Assembly (NCBI GenBank): GCA_023974075.1
Contig: CM043789.1
Location: 37,186,661-37,250,660, forward strand
Reading direction: 5' to 3'
Length of the DNA stretch: 64,000 nucleotides
DNA from: Chaenocephalus aceratus
Taxonomy: Eukaryota > Chordata > Actinopteri > Perciformes > Channichthyidae
Shown one piece after another: positions 61,101-64,000 of this stretch. The position numbers and the translations under genes are program-made. Position 1 is the first letter of the stretch. Each line of letters begins with the position of its first letter. Under the pieces are notes generated by a model. It had not been told where the DNA came from, did no database searches, and saw only the letters and a list, made by a program, of their open reading frames with translations.

Positions 61101-61853
61101 AGCTGATCGACGTCTCGGACCAGGAGGCCTTAGATGTGTTCTTCAGCTCCAGTGGAGAAGAGGGGTCCATGACCTCCCCGCTGCCAGGTATGGAAACCAG
61201 AAGCAGGGCAGAGATTAAAATACACTTTACACACAAAGGTAATGCACTACAATATGTATGTGACCAACGTAGTCGTGATTCATGCTAGGTGACGTAGTTT
61301 GAATAAGGGAGGAAGTCAGGGTGGATGGTCCGAAAACCCCAGATGTTCAGGAGACCATTGTTCACCACATTTAAAACCCAAATGCAAACATGGTGTATTT
61401 GTTACGTATCTTTCGTATTTTGGAAAACTGCATTTCCAGTTATTTCAACCCAAATCACAATATTTATAAGTTTTATAAGAACAGGTCCTGCACTTCAGGG
61501 CTTGTGCAGGAAGTAAACATACGAAATATAATACCTTTGAATGTGGATAGTCTCAATAACATCCCTAACACTTTGTTTGTATCTAACTCACAGTCCAAGG
61601 AAACAACAACAATGGGGAGGTCATCAACAATGGACTCTTTCGACATGTCCTCGAGGGTCTTGATGCCAAGTCCCGCATGTCGTCCACGTCTTCAAACTCC
61701 TCCTCTGACAGCCAGAGTCTGGACGCCCACCGAGGAGAAATCTGCGAAGTCAGGTCAGATGATGAGAAAACACACACCAGCACAATCAAGCGGAGAGCCG
61801 TGCCTCCTGAGATGGAGAGAGTGAAGAGTCATACTCCATCAGCATCTTCGTAG
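48243..61853 (+). CDS. dbndd2: Dysbindin domain-containing protein 2, complete (4 exons, 199 aa)
   Basis: DBNDD2 (CK1BP) binds casein kinase 1 delta/epsilon and lowers its activity; it shares the dysbindin domain with DTNBP1 and DBNDD1. Exons: 48243-48285, 60810-60962, 61044-61187, 61594-61853. Phases agree at all three junctions (1,1,1), giving 600 bases. Exon 1 encodes MSSSSANLHNKRLP; I joined it because its donor (CCCT|GTGAGT) has the phase that exon 2 needs. Exon 2 gives LKLRERQRFFEEVFQHDADV. The exon 2/3 junction produces RPPIGSISSMEVNVD, nearly identical to human DBNDD2, followed by MELIDVSDQEALDVF. Exon 4 is a Ser-rich tail with SRMSSTSSNSSSDSQSLD. A poly(A) signal AATAAA is at 61925-61930. 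Intron 1 is 12.5 kb. A duplicate of exons 2-4 lies inverted at 44.8-45.9 kb. The exon 1 assignment is the least certain part. Confidence 0.9.
48870..48972. repeat. (CACG)n / (CA)n microsatellite
   Basis: Alternating blocks of CACG tetramers and CA dimers. Confidence 0.95.
49084..49147. repeat. (CA)n microsatellite
   Basis: Pure CA repeat forming the left limit of module copy 2. A (GACT)n run lies just before it, near 49053-49072. Confidence 0.95.
49148..49385. repeat. (CA)n-bounded module with telomere-like stretch, copy 2
   Basis: Same order of blocks as copy 1, with a shorter CCCTAA run (ACCCTAACCCTAACCCTAACC at about 49238-49258) and CA repeats at both limits. Confidence 0.9.
50380..50500. 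repeat. Probable dispersed fish repeat
   Basis: Contains TGTTTCTACAGTAGCCCAAA and ACGGACAAACC, words I associate with a repeat that recurs in teleost genomes. No structure was found to class it. Confidence 0.3.
51425..51605 (+). mobile_element. tRNA-derived SINE
   Basis: The head resembles a tRNA with a B-box-like GGTTCAAACCC (51479-51489). The body has GTCGTTGTGTCCCTGAGACA and the tail TTTGGATAAAAGCGTCTAAC, as in several fish SINE families. No clear A-box consensus, and 5' end damaged. Confidence 0.7.
54406..55010. mobile_element. 605-bp element with long inverted ends, family unknown
   Basis: A perfect 19-bp inverted pair, GCTCTATCGAAATCAGTCG at 54414-54432 and its complement at 54984-55002, lies within longer imperfect ends that both begin TGTGA. 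The interior has no transposase. No confident target duplication. Confidence 0.6.
57745..58300. mobile_element. Possible element with imperfect inverted ends
   Basis: The left block (GTGGCCGTTTCTCAATCGCG, then AGGATGCTTCCAAG) is roughly the reverse complement of a right block near 58255-58295 (GGCTTGGAAGCCAGTATCCT, then CGAGATTGCAATGGCC). The long open frame across it (57964-58425) has no protein signature. Confidence 0.4.
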
Positions 61854-62261
61854 GACGCGCCCTCTCCACCTGCAGCACCTCGATGACAGACAGGTGGTGA
61901 AAAATGGACTTCTGGATGAGAGCCAATAAAAGAGCCTCCACACACTGGCTCTTCTCACTGCTTTCTAGCTTTTGATTTATGAGTTATAGGGTTGGGTTCT
62001 GTGTGCGTTTTAGAGACTGTAAATACTGGGATTTCTTATTAACCCTCAACTATTTCTATTCATGTTTGGCATGTTGTAACAGACGTGATGTGTTTGCCCT
62101 CTTGTTGACCTCACTGGACCTGTTGACGATGAATGATGACTTAAGCTACATTCGGCAAAACACCACCGTGTTCCTAATTATTAACAAAACAGTTCCTGGT
62201 TATTTGAAGGTGTTTCAGGAAAGGTAGTGATACGTTTTCTTCCATGGAAACTTGAAGACGC
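60694..62261 (+). repeat. Inverted repeat arm 2 (dbndd2 exons 2-4 and flanks)
   Basis: Partner of 44412-45967. The arm covers 116 bases of intron 1, exons 2-4, the 3' UTR and about 330 bases past the poly(A) signal. The spacer between the arms is 14.7 kb. Confidence 0.95.
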
Positions 62262-62823
62262 TACAACCACAACCTGTGAACCACAACCACACACACACTG
62301 GCTATTATTTGTGTGAGACGTTACTATGTATGTTGAGTTATCATCGTTCAGACTTTGTTTGTATAGCACTTCTCATACAATTACAATGTAGCGCACTTCA
62401 CACTGTACAACAACCCTATCCCCCCTCTATGCACACAAAGCAATTCATGGGTTTGTAATAATAAAGAAACTCAAAAATACCAGCATAAATGAATGTATTT
62501 TTTTTTCTGAGAAAAAATATTCAGAATCAGAATCTTTTTTCATGTGGCTCTAAACCTCTTCCGTATGGGATTTGAACCGGCGATCTAACAACTTAGTGCA
62601 GTCTTTTTATACATTTTCTTACAACTAAGATGTCCATTCAGCTCTTTATTTAATTCATTCATTCTATGATTCATATTTGCACAGATAAAACACAAGACAA
62701 ACAGATCAATACATATATCTTGACTGCATAGTGACTGTATGACGCTGTTTCGGAAGTCTGCAATAACTGGGAAGAAAACCTCATGAGCAAACAGTGGAAT
62801 GTAGAGGCTTGTAATTAAATATT

Positions 62824-62866
<43 letters not shown>

Positions 62867-62988
62867 CGATTCACTGCATGTATCAGGAAAGAGATTAGAA
62901 ACAAATACTTCATCCAACATTTCCCAAACAGACTACTGTGTGGCGAAACATCAGTTCTTTAGCCATTTCCAAATGTCCTATGTCGTGG

Positions 62989-63062
<74 letters not shown>

Positions 63063-63314
63063 CATGTATACATCACTTCAGGGGACATTACATTGACATA
63101 CATGCATTTCCTGGAGACTTATCCTAACCTTAACCATAACCAACTACTAACCCTAACCCTTACCCTAACCCTAATCCTAAACCTAACCAAGTCTTCACCC
63201 TAAAATTAATGATTCCCCTCATGGGGACCTCCATTTTGTCCCCATAAGGGAGGCGAGTCCCCACACGTGACTGTGTAAACAGATTTAGGTCCCCACAAGT
63301 ATAGTAATGCTAGG

Positions 63315-63360
<46 letters not shown>

Positions 63361-63460
63361 ACGCACACACGCACATACACACACACACACACACACACCA
63401 GTGATTGATACGTTCTCACGGTGGGCGTAAAAAGAGGAGTGTGCAGGTTCTCGTACTACC
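62262..63460. other. Intergenic, repeats
   Basis: A short LINE-tail-like fragment near 62355-62400, CA tracts at 62825-62866, 62991-63060 and 63316-63398, and module copy 3. No gene. Confidence 0.6.
63062..63315. repeat. (CA)n-bounded module with telomere-like stretch, copy 3
   Basis: Same blocks as copies 1 and 2 (TGTATACATCACTTCAGGGG to CCCCACAAGTATAGTAATG), with CCCTAACCCTTACCCTAACC in the middle and CA repeats at both limits. Confidence 0.9.
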
Positions 63461-63469
63461 CATAAAAGT
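63461..63469 (+). promoter_or_regulatory. TATA-like box of the right-edge gene
   Basis: CATAAAAGT about 50 bases before the ATG at 63512, which allows a start site near 63490 and a short leader. Confidence 0.4.
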
Positions 63470-63511
63470 CAGTCCTCAAACACTTGCAGGCGGCTGAACT
63501 GAACAAGCATC

Positions 63512-64000
63512 ATGCTCTTCTTCTTCTTCTTCTTCTTGGTATGTAGCAACACCGGCTTTTCTGAATTTATTTCAATTTAATTACACTTGTTTTTTGTCTT
63601 TGTGTTGGAAATGAAAGTACGACACAATGTCATTTTGAGGCAGCATCATTTCCTTTATTATCTATGGAATGCAGTCACTTGTTGTTAGTAAATATACTCT
63701 TTCATCACTCTGCCTTTCTACACATCTGCCTTCTGTGTTTCCGTGTCTTACAAGATGTAAAAAGTGTTTTTTATTGTCAAACATAATGTGCAAAGTACAG
63801 TTTTACATGTGATGTAGCTGCAGCTGTGGAACTGGTTCACCAACGATGCAGCAGAGGTTAATACAGGTGTACAGGAGGCATTAACTATGAGCTCCAACCT
63901 CATACAAATCATACTTTGCATATTGTACATTGTGAGTACCCTGCACTTCAGGTTTGGTTGGCTCTTGGTCTTTCAGGTGTATTATTTGTCGAGCGCAGCA
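63512..64000 (+). CDS. Signal-peptide exon and start of exon 2 of an unidentified protein (cut by the right edge)
   Basis: ATG at 63512 reads MLFFFFFFL, then donor GTATGT at 63539. At 63977 a good acceptor (GGTCTTTCAG) opens a frame in phase 0 that continues VYYLSSAA to the window edge. Joined, these give a hydrophobic stretch ending in small residues, as expected of a cleavable signal peptide. A TATA-like box lies just upstream. The product is unknown; human DBNDD2 has PIGT and WFDC genes downstream, both with signal peptides, but nothing here decides between those or others. Confidence 0.4.

Overview
The window is vertebrate nuclear DNA and almost certainly from a ray-finned (teleost) fish. 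The genes have many exons with GT-AG introns. The intergenic DNA carries L2-clade LINE remnants, a tRNA-derived SINE, hAT and piggyBac-type DNA transposons, and many long (CA)n tracts. No species can be named from the sequence alone.

Layout, left to right. (1) 4.7-7.2 kb, minus strand: the first two coding exons of rbm38 (RRM protein); the rest of the gene lies beyond the left edge or was not found. Both exons carry a 1-base indel relative to the conserved frame. (2) 11.2-14.1 kb, minus: a complete 11-exon rae1 (WD-repeat mRNA export/nucleoporin partner), 369 aa. (3) 20.1-32.0 kb, plus: a complete 7-exon bmp7, 425 aa, with an RSVR processing site and the seven cystine-knot cysteines. The order rbm38-rae1-bmp7 matches human 20q13.31, except that spo11, which lies between RAE1 and BMP7 in human, is not seen here. 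(4) 35.4-38.3 kb, minus: a two-coding-exon ataxin-1-like AXH-domain gene, 451 aa. (5) 48.2-61.9 kb, plus: dbndd2 (dysbindin-domain/CK1-binding protein), four exons, 199 aa, with a 12.5 kb first intron. (6) 63.5 kb to the right edge: a TATA-like box, a very short signal-peptide exon and the start of a second exon of an unidentified secreted or membrane protein.

The most unusual structure is at 43.7-47.0 kb. A near-identical inverted copy of dbndd2 exons 2-4 (44412-45967, against 60694-62261) lies on the opposite strand, upstream of the real gene. It lacks exon 1 and is enclosed by two piggyBac-like ends. It abuts a piggyBac-like transposase N-terminus exactly at the duplication breakpoint. This looks like a transposon-associated gene-fragment duplication, although an assembly artefact must be excluded.

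Mobile DNA elsewhere includes four hAT elements with 8-bp target duplications, three TTAA-flanked foldback elements (one split by a hAT), an AT-flanked element in bmp7 intron 2 that carries a broken YqaJ-family-like exon, a 605-bp element with long inverted ends in dbndd2 intron 1, an L2 LINE with a (CAAGG)n tail, and three copies of a (CA)n-bounded module with telomere-like (CCCTAA) stretches around dbndd2. The genes do not form a pathway; they are neighbours in a conserved vertebrate block. Long stretches of 1-4.7, 18.2-20.1, 20.5-26.0, 38.3-42.6 and 48.3-60.8 kb have no further gene that I can support.
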